Positions 38,332-51,820 of a stretch of 64,000 nucleotides of DNA are shown piece after piece. Position numbers and translations under genes: made by a program. This stretch comes from Verpa conica (lineage: Eukaryota; Ascomycota; Pezizomycetes; Pezizales; Morchellaceae): the NCBI GenBank assembly GCA_033030425.1, contig JAUFSD010000008.1, positions 1,488,001 to 1,552,000 of the forward strand. Reading direction: 5' to 3'. Position 1 is the stretch's first letter; the number at the start of each line of letters is the position of its first letter. The notes beneath the pieces are model-generated. The model did no database searches and had not been told where the DNA came from. It saw only the letters and a list, made by a program, of their open reading frames with translations.

Positions 38332-38473
38332 CAGTACAATCGCCCTATAAGAATATGGTTTTTGTGCAATATCATATTCTTATAGAGCAGTTATTCTTAT
38401 AGGAAAGCACTGGTGCACATAAAATAATCCTTGTCTAGGTCGGACTACATATTCTTATAGGGCGATTGTACTG
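38332..38473. mobile_element. Miniature inverted-repeat element with TA target site (Tc1/mariner or pogo type)
   Basis: A 142-bp element with perfect 26-bp terminal inverted repeats beginning CAGTACAATCGCCC. Each end is flanked by TA, which extends the identity to 28 bp (38330-38357 against 38448-38475). A CAGT start and TA duplication are the hallmarks of the Tc1/mariner-pogo superfamily. The element has no coding capacity, so it would depend on a transposase encoded elsewhere. Inside it, two further copies of the inner end sequence (TATTCTTATAG core) occur at 38375-38385 and 38393-38402, in the orientation of the right end. Perfect ends suggest recent insertion, in contrast to the decayed surroundings. 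Confidence 0.85.
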
Positions 38474-41400
38474 TATAGGCTTAAACTAATACTTTAGACC
38501 TAGCTATATATATCGCATTCTATGATATCTTATTGTCTACAAAAGTTCATATAACGAAGATACGTTTAACAGTACACTTTCACTCAGACCACTAAAGTCC
38601 TAAATACATATATAAACCTTTAGATATACTACATTTATACATAATTTACCTAAATAATAGTACTATAGACAAACCCTGGCCCCTTCCTTGCAATATCCCC
38701 ATGCAAGCCTCACACCCCGCTCCATCATATATGCCCTCCATCTACTACTCAGATCCATCACCGTAGATGGAATCGTAAACTAACATAGTCTTACAAGGCC
38801 TGAGCCCACAGTAGTTACGTTATTAGGTAAGTAGTAAAACTACTAACTAGTAACTGGTGTACAAATTCTACGGTAAATCTATCGGTAAAATCTTAATCGA
38901 CGACTCAGAAGAGGCGAATCTAGACGAAATATACTGGTAGATTCATGCTATAGCTAGTGGAGCTGAGTAATGTAGTGGAGATGAAAAAGCTTAGATGAAC
39001 TCGTAGATATTGATGAGTGGTAACGAGTGATATCTAGATATATATATAAATGGTAATAGGGCACATTCGTAATAGATACGAGATATATACTACATATTAA
39101 AAACGAGCCGAATTATGGGAAGGCTTTGATAGGAAATGTAGTATGCTAGATTATGAGACAACATATAACTCTCTACTTCACGGATTCTCACTCTTCATAG
39201 ATATACTAGAGCCTTCTACATTTTCGAGGGACTTGAAACATCTTAGAAGGGCTCTTTTTGAGGGATACTAATTTCACTAGACCATAAAAGTTCTCCTCAC
39301 ATAAATTCGATGGTAATGAAGACTATACCTTAATTCAAACTAGCCCAAGTATTCTATAATTTGCCTTAGCTTAGTCTCGGATAGCCGCGGGCGACCGAGG
39401 AGACCTAAAGATAACCCTAAGGCTGTTTTATGTTTAATTAAACTCTACCTAATTGTTTAGTTATAAAAACTACTAGATATTACTGGTAGCTCTCGAGGTC
39501 GTTTGTTAATTAAGGCCATAGTAAACTAGTCCGGCCAACCCGAGCGATGTGTCATGATACTAGTGCTGGAAGAGACTCTATATATCATAGGACCACAAGT
39601 TAGCCTCGGCCGCCGTCATCACGCCTAAAAACTATTCCACGAGGCCCGAATCATAGCCTAGTCAGGATCACGAGATCATCAAAAAAAAAAAATCAAGTTT
39701 ACTTTCATAGAAAATATGCACAGCTGAGTCCTACTCGGTTCGCTTATCCCTTTACAGAGCTAACCAGCATTCTCCGCGACACCTATTTCCACAGATTGCA
39801 GATATTGTACGTACTAGCTAGTTAGTTAGTAAAACTCCAATATCCGCCTTAGTGGGAGGTGGGAAAAAAAAACCCTATCCGTTTCCGGGGGATCATCTGC
39901 AACGCGTGTGTATTTTTATTTTATTTTTTGATGTTTCATTTTAAGTAGTGATCATACCTGTCCAATGTTTAGGATATATACGGCGATACCGATTGGATGC
40001 TTTGGATTGCAAATCTGTCCCGCACTTAATTACAAAAGTTTAGTTCCGAGGGAAGCGACGTTATTGGGTTGGCTAGATATTACCGCTAATAGACTAAAGA
40101 GAGTAAGGGCCATGTGCGTGCATTCCAATCATCCGGTCGAGAGTGGGGGATATACAAAACTAATATGGTACGTTGGGGGGAGTATATACGTAGTACCTTC
40201 ATGAAATTTAACGTTGCTGATCAGCTGTGTTTACCAGACTAAACGGCCCGTATATTCCCTGGGAATGGGAATGGGTCAAGAACCTGAGTAACGTTGACGT
40301 GACAGAACCTGCTGGGGGCCGATCAAAAAAGCTATTTTGGCTAGCTGTTTTTTTTGTTTTTTTGTTTTTTATATGTGGCTTCCCTCCTTTAAAATATGCC
40401 TAAGGAGAATAATATATGTCTGATCTCGGTTACATGTCATCGATTGGCTCTGTCTTGCCCAGAGTGTTTTACCCTTGTGTTCAGCGCCCCCCCCAGGAGC
40501 TAAGGTATATTATAAACTACTTGCGGTAAAGGATCCTTCAATTCGAGAAGGTCCGGCCGGGCGCATAGTGATTATTAAAGTTAATTAGTAGTCAGAAAGG
40601 GGAGGTTTCTCGCTCCTGAACACGCAGTTCTGGCTTATGTGCACACGGCGAGCGGCTGACTATTCATGCGGCCTTCCAAGCCACCTTTAGGCTTCAGGGA
40701 TAGTCATGTGGCGATAGCAACTTTGATCTCTTGGTCAGGGAGATGTAATTCTCGAGGAATAATATAATAGTGCTTTTCGTGGCACATAGATTTGTTTCCG
40801 TTAAGAACACGACTCCAGTTTCGAGCAGTCCTTAATTTGGCTTCGGGAAGCCCAACCAACTTGCCCCGAATGCTAAGCATATAAGCGAGGCTAAACCCTG
40901 GAACGCTTGGCAAGGCTGCCCGTATTCCATCAGCATCCATCCTCATCACTGCACTATCGGTAAGACCCTACGTGTTAAGATACTGCTATAGAGTAGAGTG
41001 CACTCCGGTAAGTAATTGCTCCAGTTACAGGCTCAAATAGAGGGCGTACGCCAAGAATAGTCTAGAACCTAGCTAGTAGCACATTCTGATCTACAGCTGG
41101 ATCCTGGCGTGGGGTTAGCCTTGCAGTCAAATACTCCGAAAGATTGCGGACCTAAATTTGTTCTATATTAAAGCTATGTTACCCAAGAGCAAAGCTATGT
41201 GGAACTCGAGGCATAACTTTAGCAGGATACGAAGGATTGAGTCATACATGGGTTATCCCCTAGTAGGGTCTAAAAACACACAATGCAGGGCTTTTAGCAA
41301 TAAAGCCAATCCCTAGCTTATAAGTGTAGAGCATATGTATAGTTGAAAGATAACACGTCGATGGCCTGCGATAACACATCACTAACCTAAAAAATGATCA

Positions 41401-43844
41401 TAACATCCGATAAACTATAAGCTTAAAGTCATAGAGGCTGTGTAGCAGCATTATTTCTAAGGCAGAGTATGTATTTGTAAAAAACTTAGCGGTCTACGCT
41501 TTATGTGATCAATCTTTCGGACATCATGATCCTAGGGCGCACGCAGATGATGCTGACCCGGTCTTTCCAGCTGCACGTCCCCCGTCCGTAAGCAATGCTA
41601 AACGTCTGTTTACCTTTTCTCCAATCGAATAAAAGAAGACGTGTCTCTTCGGCCTTAAGATTGGCGATGCTCTTCTAATGGCTTATCCCTGGTTCGTTGG
41701 TACATAGGGTAATGATTACAAAGAAAGTGCAGCCTATTCATCATCGTCTCCTAATTTCTATGCTTATAATCAGCTATAAATAACACAAACTGTGGAGATG
41801 AGAACCTTCTTTAAAGATCATTTCACCAACTATAACCCTCTACGGTTTGTACGACAAGATACATCGTATTACTGACTAAACAGTGGACCCACAAATGTAG
41901 TAGTACGCATAGTGCATAGCCTACTAACCTAGATTGTTAGGTTACATATAGTCTAATCATTCCTAAAGATTATCAATTAATTGAGAGCTAAGCGACAAAT
42001 CACTAAAATACATCGCAGAAGTAACGAATGTACAATGATGCAGAACTGACCTAAGAATCTAGATTAAATATCACACAACGGGATTTTCCGTTTTAGGCAA
42101 CCACTCTAAACAAAGTCTGTAAAAAGAGAGAAAACTTTTAGAACCCCATCTATCTAATCGATTAGATACATGTGATCATTGCCCAGACATACTTAGATCA
42201 TGAGATCAAACCTCTATCACAAACCCAAACTACATGTACTCACTGAACTCTCGGCATATGCTTGCCGAAGCCGGCGTATACCGGCTATTCGTGTCCTTCC
42301 GGATCGGGTAGAGGCATTTATTACATCCAAGAGCTCCCCGAGTCAGTTCGCAACAGGCTAGGTAGTCCCGGAACCATGTTCTTCCAAGCCAGACCTTAGA
42401 CCTCACGGAGGGAGGCCGAAGGATACTATTTTTATTATACGTTGTACGAGGTCATGATAGAGTTCAAGATAAGACTTGGCACACACTAGATATTTTTTTT
42501 TTTTTTCCCTGACCAAAAAAAAGTACAAAATAAAAAAAATAAAAACAGTAATACGATCCAAAAAATTTTACTATACTTCCTTGAGTATCCGTAGTTATGT
42601 TTTTTTTTTTTTACCGTCATATCTTACTGTAGTCCTAGCTCCGGAAGCTCGGCCAAAAATATATGAATACGTCAAGACCCTTATTTTGCATTGTAACAAT
42701 ACCCAGATATGGAACTGGCTAACCATGCAAAAACTCCTGAGCCTGAAATAGCAATGCATAAAAGTGCCTAAATCCATAAGAAGAAGAGAGAGAAAAAAAG
42801 TAATATAATCCACAAGTCTTAGCACGCATAGATACCAATCGGGGGGTTTTTTTTTTCCCTTCTAATACATTTAAACGGATCAACAGTTGATCGTATACGG
42901 ATATATATCTGAAACTTTACAGTTTCTAGATCGTAGTCATGAATTCGGGCGGACTTATGATAATACCTAAACTCCTCCTGGGGGGAGGGTCATGTCAGGG
43001 CACTTCACTTAATTACCAATCCCATTCATTCATCCGTTGCATCCGATCGAACCCTCACCCCCCTCTCTCGAAGATCCAAGAATGCGTGCGCACCATAATA
43101 AAAAAAAGTCAGTATACATATATATAATGGAAATGATTAAAACGTACCTAATAGATTCTTATCAAAACTCACAGATCAGCCACTGAAATTTTAAAATTGT
43201 ATTATACGCATATATATTGGAATGAGAAGTTAATATTACTTCTGATGTTGCCACTTTTTTTTAATAAACACTTAAGAGATCTCAAGCCGGTTCAGACGGA
43301 GCGGACATGGCACCGTTGATTTAGTACTTTTCTCTCCCTCTTCCCCTAATGCGTACGTCATTTTATTTGCATATCACGGTGATTGGGTGGGCTCCGGTCT
43401 CGGCAGGATGCCCTTCATAAGTTTATTGCTTCGGGCCGGGGGGAGTTCCGTGATTGCGGGTACATGATACGTATACACGTGAAACAGATATATGATTTTC
43501 CGCATATCCGAGAGGCAATCAGAGTGCCCAGGAACAAACTTGCTGTTGTATTTGGCAACCGAAAGTGGGTACATCATTGACATTTGCCTAGAGTAAGATA
43601 ACAAAATCCTTGGAAGGGTTGGACTAGGTGTATCCTTCCATTTAGAGCAATGTATGCTCAGACTTTATGAGGGGCCAACAAAAAAAAAAAAAAAGACACA
43701 AAGTACTATCGGATAGATGTAGGTGGGTCTATTGAACACTAATATACAAGGCTTTCGATCAATATTGAATATAGGTAGGCATCTCCGATGGTTTAATATC
43801 TTCCGTTGTCAGGAAGGAATGGGGAAAAAAAAAAACCAAACATT

Positions 43845-43845
<1 letters not shown>

Positions 43846-43875
<30 letters not shown>
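43846..43875 (+). repeat. Poly(A) run of 30
   Basis: Thirty consecutive A residues, the longest homopolymer in the window, closely preceded by another A run at 43825-43835. It could be a retroposed tail, but no transcript copy was recognised to its left. Confidence 0.9.
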
Positions 43876-43876
<1 letters not shown>

Positions 43877-46800
43877 CCCCAACCCGTATCGCAGGGCCAA
43901 GCATTCTGTGGGGTCGCACATGCATGAACCTAATTATCACGTATAGTGCGATAGTGCGACAAACATTAAACTATCTACACATTCCCTCGCCTGGAAAATA
44001 AGAACTATAATGTAAAGGGGGGGTGGGAGGGCTCAAGTCACACAAAAGTACTCGATGCCATGGAATTTTACGATGTCTCTCGATTGTAATGATTGGCTAG
44101 AACCGTTTTAACCGATGAGATGGTGTGCGGCTTCATTCAATCCCGACTATCGCTCCGTACGTACGTGCACTGGACAAAACGAAAAGCCGATTCTTTAACA
44201 AAGGAAAGGGAAAGGGAAAGAAAAAAAAGTGGGGCGGTCAACAGGTGATTTGAAATAGAATAGAATGGAATGGATAAACTGAAGAACGGTGAGATTGTGG
44301 CACGAGGCTCCTTTAGATTCTTGTTTGAGGTCACATCGCAGGAAGGAAAAAAAAATAAAGTGTGGTTTTTTCTTCGATCCTTGGTTAGTCGGGTGTTCCT
44401 TCCGATCTAGATCAGTATGGATGGCGAGGGCATCGAGAGAACAACGGGCAAGACAAAAACTATCTCTCTCCTCCCATAGATTATCTCTATGGAATATTGA
44501 TAAAGCTTCTTTGGCTAAAAAGTCCGAGTAAACCATTTGTCAGACCAAAAGTATCTAGGCCTCCACCACCACCACCCCCCCTTTAGAACCTCAGTGTTGA
44601 TTATGAGTGCTTTTAAAGACCGAAGATCCGTTCCGTCGGTGTACACGATCCCGAAGTAAACTTAAAGTTGTAACCGTAAACGCCACCGGATGCCCCTGTC
44701 CTATCGAGCCCTGGCTCTTCTTCCAAGTACTCATACAGTGGGGAAGCACGCGCTCGGGAATGCAAACGAGGTTGACTTCCTATTGGGCAAATCAGAAAGA
44801 AAAAATGAGATCACCAGCTCGTATGCTTATATCTCTTACGGGCGGAGCAGGCCCCGGAGAGTGTCGCTCCCACGTTTCCGACCACCAGGTAGTGCGCTGG
44901 CAGGTTTAACCTAATAATTAAGGCTTCAGGCCAAGCTTTTCTTTCTCATGCTGATTCAACAACAGCGAGACAAAAGTAGGCCAAGCCCCACCCACCCCCC
45001 CCATCCAACATCCGCACGGTGCTGCGGCAATTTCTCTATTTCGTACTTTGATACCTCAAAATAGGCAGAGCCGAGTCCCGGCCCCAAGCCTGGCTAATTT
45101 GCTATATTATTGTTTAGTAAACAGGAATCGCAAAAAGGAAGAAATGACCCGAAGAAATCCAGAAAAGCTTGGTTTCTTTGACGTATCCGGGTCCCGGGGA
45201 TTCCCGCTGGCTCTAGGCCTTGGCATTATTAAAACGCAGTCAGCCACAAACTTTACTTTTGGAACTGTTTATATCCGGAGAGAGGGCGGGGAAAGGATAA
45301 TGTTTGCGATGATCATGAGATGTCATCATAAGATCACTCACAATTCAGAAAGACGAAAAGGTAAATAAATAATAAAAAAAAGGTTTTCGGGGAGGGCAGC
45401 AAATCCCCGTGCGATTTTGAATAACCTCTACATAATGCACCCCCAACGCCCGAGGAATAATCTGGCTCAGCGGCACAGTATCTTGAGGGAGTCCGCTAGG
45501 ATCAACCTTTAAAACTGCATGAGGATGATACCACACATATGTGTAACGATGGATGCACTCAGTCCTTTACCCGTGACAGCAACAATTCGTTCGGCTATGT
45601 AAAGTTATAAGATTCGCTGGTTAGAGTTTTCCTACATCCCCTTGACGGGGCTGCAGATAGATTCTTATTTTCTGTCTTTGACTTTCCATTTCCCTCGCCG
45701 GCATAGCAAAGCTGTTGTAACATGGAAAGATGTGTCGGTACATCGACCCGGGTTGGACTCGCTGCTTTTAGTCTGGCATGTATGATTCAGCTGTCCAGGC
45801 TCTCCATCCCTTGGTTGAGCTGAAGTCGTCAGAGATTACCGAAAGCGGGTTGATCACACAGGTCTTGCCAAGTAATACTGACTGGGCTTCTCTGATTCTT
45901 GGTCTCGTATTTTATATATATGTTTTCAACATGGAGGGGATCGCGCTGCCGTTACCGGTTCGTTTCAATAGATCTCTCGTTGCACAGCTGTAAGATGCTT
46001 ATTTTAGGGGGGGGGTGGAACTTTAAACTTTTTTTGCACCTGCGCGTGGCTCTTAATTCAACCTTGGGCTGTCATTCGGTGATTACATCTTGTGTGATTT
46101 TATGGCACAATCGAATCCACTTTTCAATCTAGCCGGGTACACAAGATGTGACACGAGTCCAGCAAGACACAAGAAATGTGTTGATTCCTTGCTATAAAGA
46201 TAGATGTGGAAGGATATGTATAACACTACGGAAGTGTAATATCAATAATGTGATCTGGCCATCAATAATAACAAGCAATACGCATACGAGGAGGTCATCG
46301 ACTAGGTAAAAATATGTTACTGCTCTCTGGTTGGTAGCGTGTCCCCCACATCTCGTTTGCCTCTGAACCCCCGACAATTCCCCGGTGCCATCTCCCTTCC
46401 CTGCTTTTCGCTTGGATATAAGGATATCTAGCTGGAGAGGAGGGGGGGGGCAAGCTCTGTAAGTTGAGCAAGTTATCTACTTGATTATCACATGCTCAGT
46501 CATCTTATCAGTGATGCTGTATTAGTACTGTATACGGACGTTCGGCACCTTGTCAGTATGGATGTACGACAGGATACACGTACGCATCTAGGACTCTGGC
46601 CAAACTCCACAGACGATTCGGCACCAGTTTCACAGGAGAGTGCCGGTGGTTTCAGGTCCCCGCGCTTGATGCGTGTTGCGTGTCTATCGTAAGAGATCGA
46701 GAACTCCCGGTGTATTATCCGGCAGCGGTGGTAGTAATAGCAATAACAGCAGGAATAGCAATAACAGCAATACCAACAGTAGAGGGGGCAAAAGAACAGG

Positions 46801-48588
46801 TGTTAGATGAGCCGCTAAAGGGGACCCTGAAGAAATGAAGCATACGCATTTGGGGGGTTGCGTTGTGTCGAAACAATATCCCCGGAGATGAAATCAGAAA
46901 GGAACTTGCCGCTCGAAGCGAGGTGAGTTAGGATAAGCTCTTGTATCATATGTATGCTTACCTGATACTCGGATCCGGAACTCGGAACTCAAACCCTCAT
47001 CACTCCCCTCGTGGTTAGCCCTCGGATCTTCCGCCGCTCTCACTTTAAAATGGTGGTGCTCAACCCCCAAAACAGCGGCCGAGCTACGGGCCCAGCGACG
47101 CGTAATCAATTATCAACGTTTATATGGGAAACCCCTTATAGAAAGAAGGTTAGCCAGCGGAAGTTGCCGCCTCGTGGCGACAGGGCACTGCCTTGTCGAG
47201 GGCTCATAGCGGGGTTAAGCTTTCTCCTTCCAGCTAAACCTAATCTTCCCACTGTAAAGAGAGTTATGCTGTGCCGAGGGCCAGAGCCGCTGAGGTAAGA
47301 CTCCCAAACCCAGTCGGATCTCTCATCGTGTCCTCTTTTGTATCTATCCCTACTCGGATCGTCGGCAGTTTTGGTTTCAGGGCTTGTACTCCTCTGCTCT
47401 TCTCCCTTGCCCTAAGCTGTAGCTGGTGTGCCTTTGAAACAGAGTCGGCTTGGAATGGGGAGAGGTGTAGCGAGGAAAGGAGTTCCCATTATGCCCCTGC
47501 ACGGTGACGCGTATGCCGTAATGTTTGCATACTTATGCCATGGCACCATAAGTTATATTCTCGCTCTCTGCAAGCTCTTCGTGGAGCCATCATCTAAGGG
47601 CGAATTAAGAGGATCTGGAACTGTGGAACCTGCCTTAAGAGCAGCGCCACGCTGTTCTCGAGTTTAAGCTCACCGGCTGATGTTGCCGCTCGGATAGGGA
47701 GGCCTCGCTAAGCCGAGTCACCCGCCCGGTGAGGCAACATTTAGAGAGTGTGTGAGTGCAAGATCATTTCAAGAATGTTGCGGATCACTCATGCGTGTTT
47801 CGTACAGGGGAAGCTTTATTTTAGGGCGCGAGTGGAGGGCAAGAGAGAGAGTAAGAGCAAGTTTTTTTTCTTTCTTTCTTTGCTTTCCTTCTTGGAAGTG
47901 TAACAAGAGAAGGGGAAAGTGCTGCGGTTTGTCGGGTAAAGTGGGCTATGGTGGGCTTGGTGGGCTTGGCTGGCCTTTGTGGAGCGGCGGAGCGGAGATA
48001 GGGATGGAGGTGAAATTTGAGTTTTTACTGAGCTTATTTTTTGCTTTTTATGGTAAAAGTCCCGTGCGTTCCTGAGCAACCCATTCCATATTTTCCCACT
48101 GGCGATCGAGTAAAAAAGATTATTTGAACTTCAAACCTTACTTTTCCCCGTTCACCCATATTATTGGAATGTGGCATTTTCGGCTCTCCTTGTAATTCTG
48201 GTTTATTTTTTCTTTTCTTCTTTTTCCTTTCGGCGGCCGGCGGATGCCAATATCCGTTCATTCCAACCCCCCTCCCTCCCTCTCAAGGGTTACGGCATAT
48301 GATACGTAACGCGGTAGAAAGAATTAACGCCGGAGTTGCCCTTTGTTTTCCGGAGCCTTCCATCGTTCCAAGATCTACCAAGAAGCTTGTAAAAGTCCAA
48401 CTGTGTGTGCGTTTTGATCCACTTCGGCGATTTCACCCTAACCAGGCTCTCTTCTTATTTATTATTATCCCTTCTTGGGGGGGGGGGAGGGGTCTCCTTA
48501 AAGATAGAATTCCCTCTTTTGTCACTGCGCTGTGTCCACAGAACCACAAGTATAATGTATCCACCCCACTTGGCAGAAGTGGGTTTGG

Positions 48589-48606
48589 TATATATATATA
48601 TATATA
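48589..48606. repeat. (TA)n microsatellite
   Basis: About nine TA units, followed within 40 nt by a run of 16 A (48643-48658). Confidence 0.8.
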
Positions 48607-51376
48607 CTTATCCGTTTAGTATTAGTATGTCTCGTATCTTGTAAAAAAAAAAAAAAAAGAACCTTGCTACCCTCATAAAAGGCTTTATTTTTTTATTTTT
48701 TTACATCACACCCCCTCGGACCCTCCGCCGTGGCGCCGATTAAGGTATTATTTGACGCAGAGGACAGGTTTACCGTTTAAAAAAAAAACCATACGAGCCC
48801 AGTGGGTTGAGAGAGAGAGAGAGTACCAAGGAGGGCAGTGAGGATTGGTGATGATGATGAATCCGATAGATCTGAGTATTTTCTGCCCTGTCGTTGGGCG
48901 GATTAGGAAAGAAAAGGGATTTTTTTTTATTTTTTTTTATTGATTACTTGGTACCGAGAGCAGCCGCCACCGTCATTCCGCAGCCAGGCAAGGGGGAAAG
49001 AATGTATGTGGCCCCAATAGTACCAGCAGCAGTAGTAGCAGCAGCAACAATAACAGAGAGAAAGAGGTAATAATTTAAAATAAAATAAAAAAGTAACAGC
49101 AATAAAAATCTATGCCGGATATCCATAGTATGAAAGCCACGGGGATACACGGATACGTAGGCTAAGTGCTTTTTTTTTTTACATGATTGTGGAGAGTTGC
49201 ATTTCCTTCAGCTGAGGTGGGTAGCGGCTGTATCTGAGGGAGAGGGGTGGGAAGGGGCTGAGATAATTCGTTTGTTTGCCGCCTCACTGCGCGCGCGTAT
49301 TATACTGTAGTACTGCATAGTAAAAAGTGCAAAGCAAACCTGTAGAGTACATTCCTTACTATTTTACTCGTTCCATTTCCAAGAATCCAACTTCTGTAGG
49401 AAGAAAAGAAAAAAAAAGAAAAGAAAGGAAAAAGGAAAAAGGAAAAAAAAGGTTACATATGTATCTTTTTAAGCTTCTTCTTATTTTTACCTGCCGGCTT
49501 GCATTCCCTTCCTCTCACAGCGTGTCTTGTAATCCGCCCTGCTCCTCCCCTCCTCCCCCCCTCCCCCGTTTGTCAGGATTCATACAACAAGTTGGTTCCC
49601 GGGGGCCAGTCGCCGCCTTGCTTGCGTGATGCAATAGAGTTAGGCTGTTTTGTAGCATACTCTATATACTGGTAAGCACTGTATGTATGTCGGACTCTGT
49701 TCTCTACCCCTGTAACCCATCTCTAAATAAGCCCCATCCATCCGATTTGACTTTTCCGTTAGAGTATTATCGGTCCCCTTGTCTCATAACATTTTTTTTC
49801 TTTCTCCCTTCAATAATAAGCAATTAATCAGAAATAACATTAACAAGCCTCTTCCCTACCCTTTTCTTTTTTTTCTTTTCTTTTTCCTTTCTTTTCTCGA
49901 TCTCGGATCAGATAGCAGCGGGGCGGTTGTCTTTTCAAGATCTTAGATTAGAGCTTGTGTTAAAATTGCGCTCTTTTTTTTTTTTTTTTTTGAGACTAGT
50001 TTTTTTAGATACGCTACGCACCGATGCGGTGGGTTTCTCCACAGTTTTACTCCGGGTATACTTTTACGCCGTATATTCTCGCCTTACCTGTTTTTATTAT
50101 CCCTCCTCTCTCTTTCTGGCTAGGATTGATCATTAGGGCAATTATTTGCCTGAGGAGAGAGAGAGGGCTAAGAGAGGGGGAGAGGAAGAGTGGGGTTGGT
50201 GGCAGTGAAAGAAATAGGGTTCGTTTGACGATTGGGTAGCCGGCGCTGACATCAAACCCCGACGCGTCGTCAGCAGGTAGGAAGGCAGGTTAGGCACAAG
50301 AAAGGTTCAATCGAGCAAGCAAAGCAAAGCAAGAGCAGGCAATACCTATCAGCCAAACAGTAGGAAGAGAAAGAAGAGGCGCCACTAGCTGGGTCCAGCT
50401 GGGCTTTTCATACCGTTGGTGTGGGAGCAGCCGCCACAGATTAGGTTCTACCAATCCAGGAGAAACTACTCTCTCTCTCTTCTCTTCTCTTCTCTTCTCC
50501 CCTCTCCCCTCTCCCCCCTCCCCTGCCACAGGGTGATACTGATTCGTTGCTTGTTGCGTAGATGGATGTTCGTATGTTTGATGTACCATGCTTCTTCCGA
50601 AAAGTCTCGAAGGAAGGGGGGGTGGAGACTAGGGAAGGCACGAAGTCCGAACCTGTTTGATAATCTCCGTTTGAGCGGAGACACGGAGAATAAAGGTACG
50701 TATTTGATTTCAGATTGTATGTACGTAGCGCAATCGTAATGGGGGGAGGGATGAGGGGGGTCTCCAAGCTTTTTCGGCACAACCTCCTAAGCATTTTAGC
50801 AGCCTCCACTTAATTTCACATTCGCTAAACCCGCTATACCTCCTTGGGTAGAGAGAAGAGAAGGGGGGAGAGAGAGAAAAATAAACAAAAATAAATAAAA
50901 ATAAAAAGATAAATTCAAAACTTATGAACACGAGTCGCGGCTCCGTTCCCTGCTATAACTGGATGGATACCTCTTTAAGCCACACGGATTCCTTGTGCTC
51001 CGTGGATCTTACACTTTTCTTTACTTTGCGCTACATAGGGCACACACGTAACTTAGTTCTCTATTTTACTCGTACTCATCATGGTGCTCCGCCTCCCCCG
51101 CGTAAAGAAGAAGGCCACACGAAAGTAGTAATTAAATACGTGCTAAGCTCCAAGCCGGATTTGTCACTTGGCTTATCCAGACAGTCTACCGGGGGGAAAT
51201 GATTAGGGCAGAGGAGTCAGAATGAGTACACAAGTACATCTAGGTAGAGAGATACATGTAAATAAGGAGCAAAGAGGCACAGTGAAAAGAGGGTATAGTC
51301 TATAGTGCATAGATATAGTAGACAAACACAGGGTGATTGAGAACAAGCACAAGCACAAGACTAGGGACCAATACCG

Positions 51377-51406
51377 AGAGCAAGAGCAAGAGCAAGAGCA
51401 AGAGAG
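51377..51406 (+). repeat. (GAGCAA)n microsatellite
   Basis: Roughly five hexamer units in the PAC2 upstream region. Confidence 0.8.
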
Positions 51407-51763
51407 AACAAGACAAGCAAGCGTAAGCGTCGTCGTCGTCTTCCGACTATCGACGGTTATAGACTGTTTCGATCGACTCCGTCTCCACAGTTGGAATATA
51501 CCCAGTCTCCACCGCTAGATAGTACCCTGTAAATGTACCTGTTTTCTCCGTGCTGTGGGTACATGTATTTTCCGCGTGTCTCTTTATTCCCTCGACCCCT
51601 AGTCCACGACTCTCTGTATCGGAATTACTTTCTTGTATAGTGTGGGGTGTGGGTGCGAGTGACAGAATGAGAGACAGCCTGTGCCGCGAGTTCAATGGGA
51701 TTAGTATGGGTTGTGTAGTCTTTAGCAGACTGACCGCCGCCGAGAAGCCGAGAGTGTCGACCA

Positions 51764-51820
51764 CAGCCAGCCAGCAGCCAGCAGCCAGCAGCCAGGCCAG
51801 GCCAGGCCAGGCAAGGCCAG
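51764..51820 (+). repeat. Compound CAGC / CAGGC microsatellite
   Basis: CAGC-type units (CAGCCAG, CAGCAGC) pass into AGGCC-type units without a break. Located about 520 nt upstream of the PAC2 start codon, just left of the pyrimidine-rich leader. Confidence 0.8.

Larger units (their letters stand above)
32252..43300. other. Large TA-rich gene desert
   Basis: Eleven kilobases without a recognisable gene. The longest open frames (32248-32493, 34489-34776 and 40704-40949, all minus) lack any family signature. TA words and stop codons are dense. It contains one clear MITE (38332-38473), a 13-nt direct repeat (37451 and 37525) and four copies of the CGAGTGAT motif: 33289, 33295, 35770 and 39024. 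Homopolymer runs are few until about 42.4 kb. The composition is compatible with decayed transposon DNA. Confidence 0.5.

Noticed and set aside
43846..43875. Poly(A) run as the tail of a retroposed gene copy
   Set aside because: No coding similarity or target-site duplication was recognised around it, and A runs are common throughout this low-complexity region.
50290..50931. Several overlapping open frames on both strands upstream of PAC2
   Set aside because: They are produced by CT/GA-rich low-complexity DNA, have biased Arg/Glu or Ser/Leu composition, and no frame shows conserved features.
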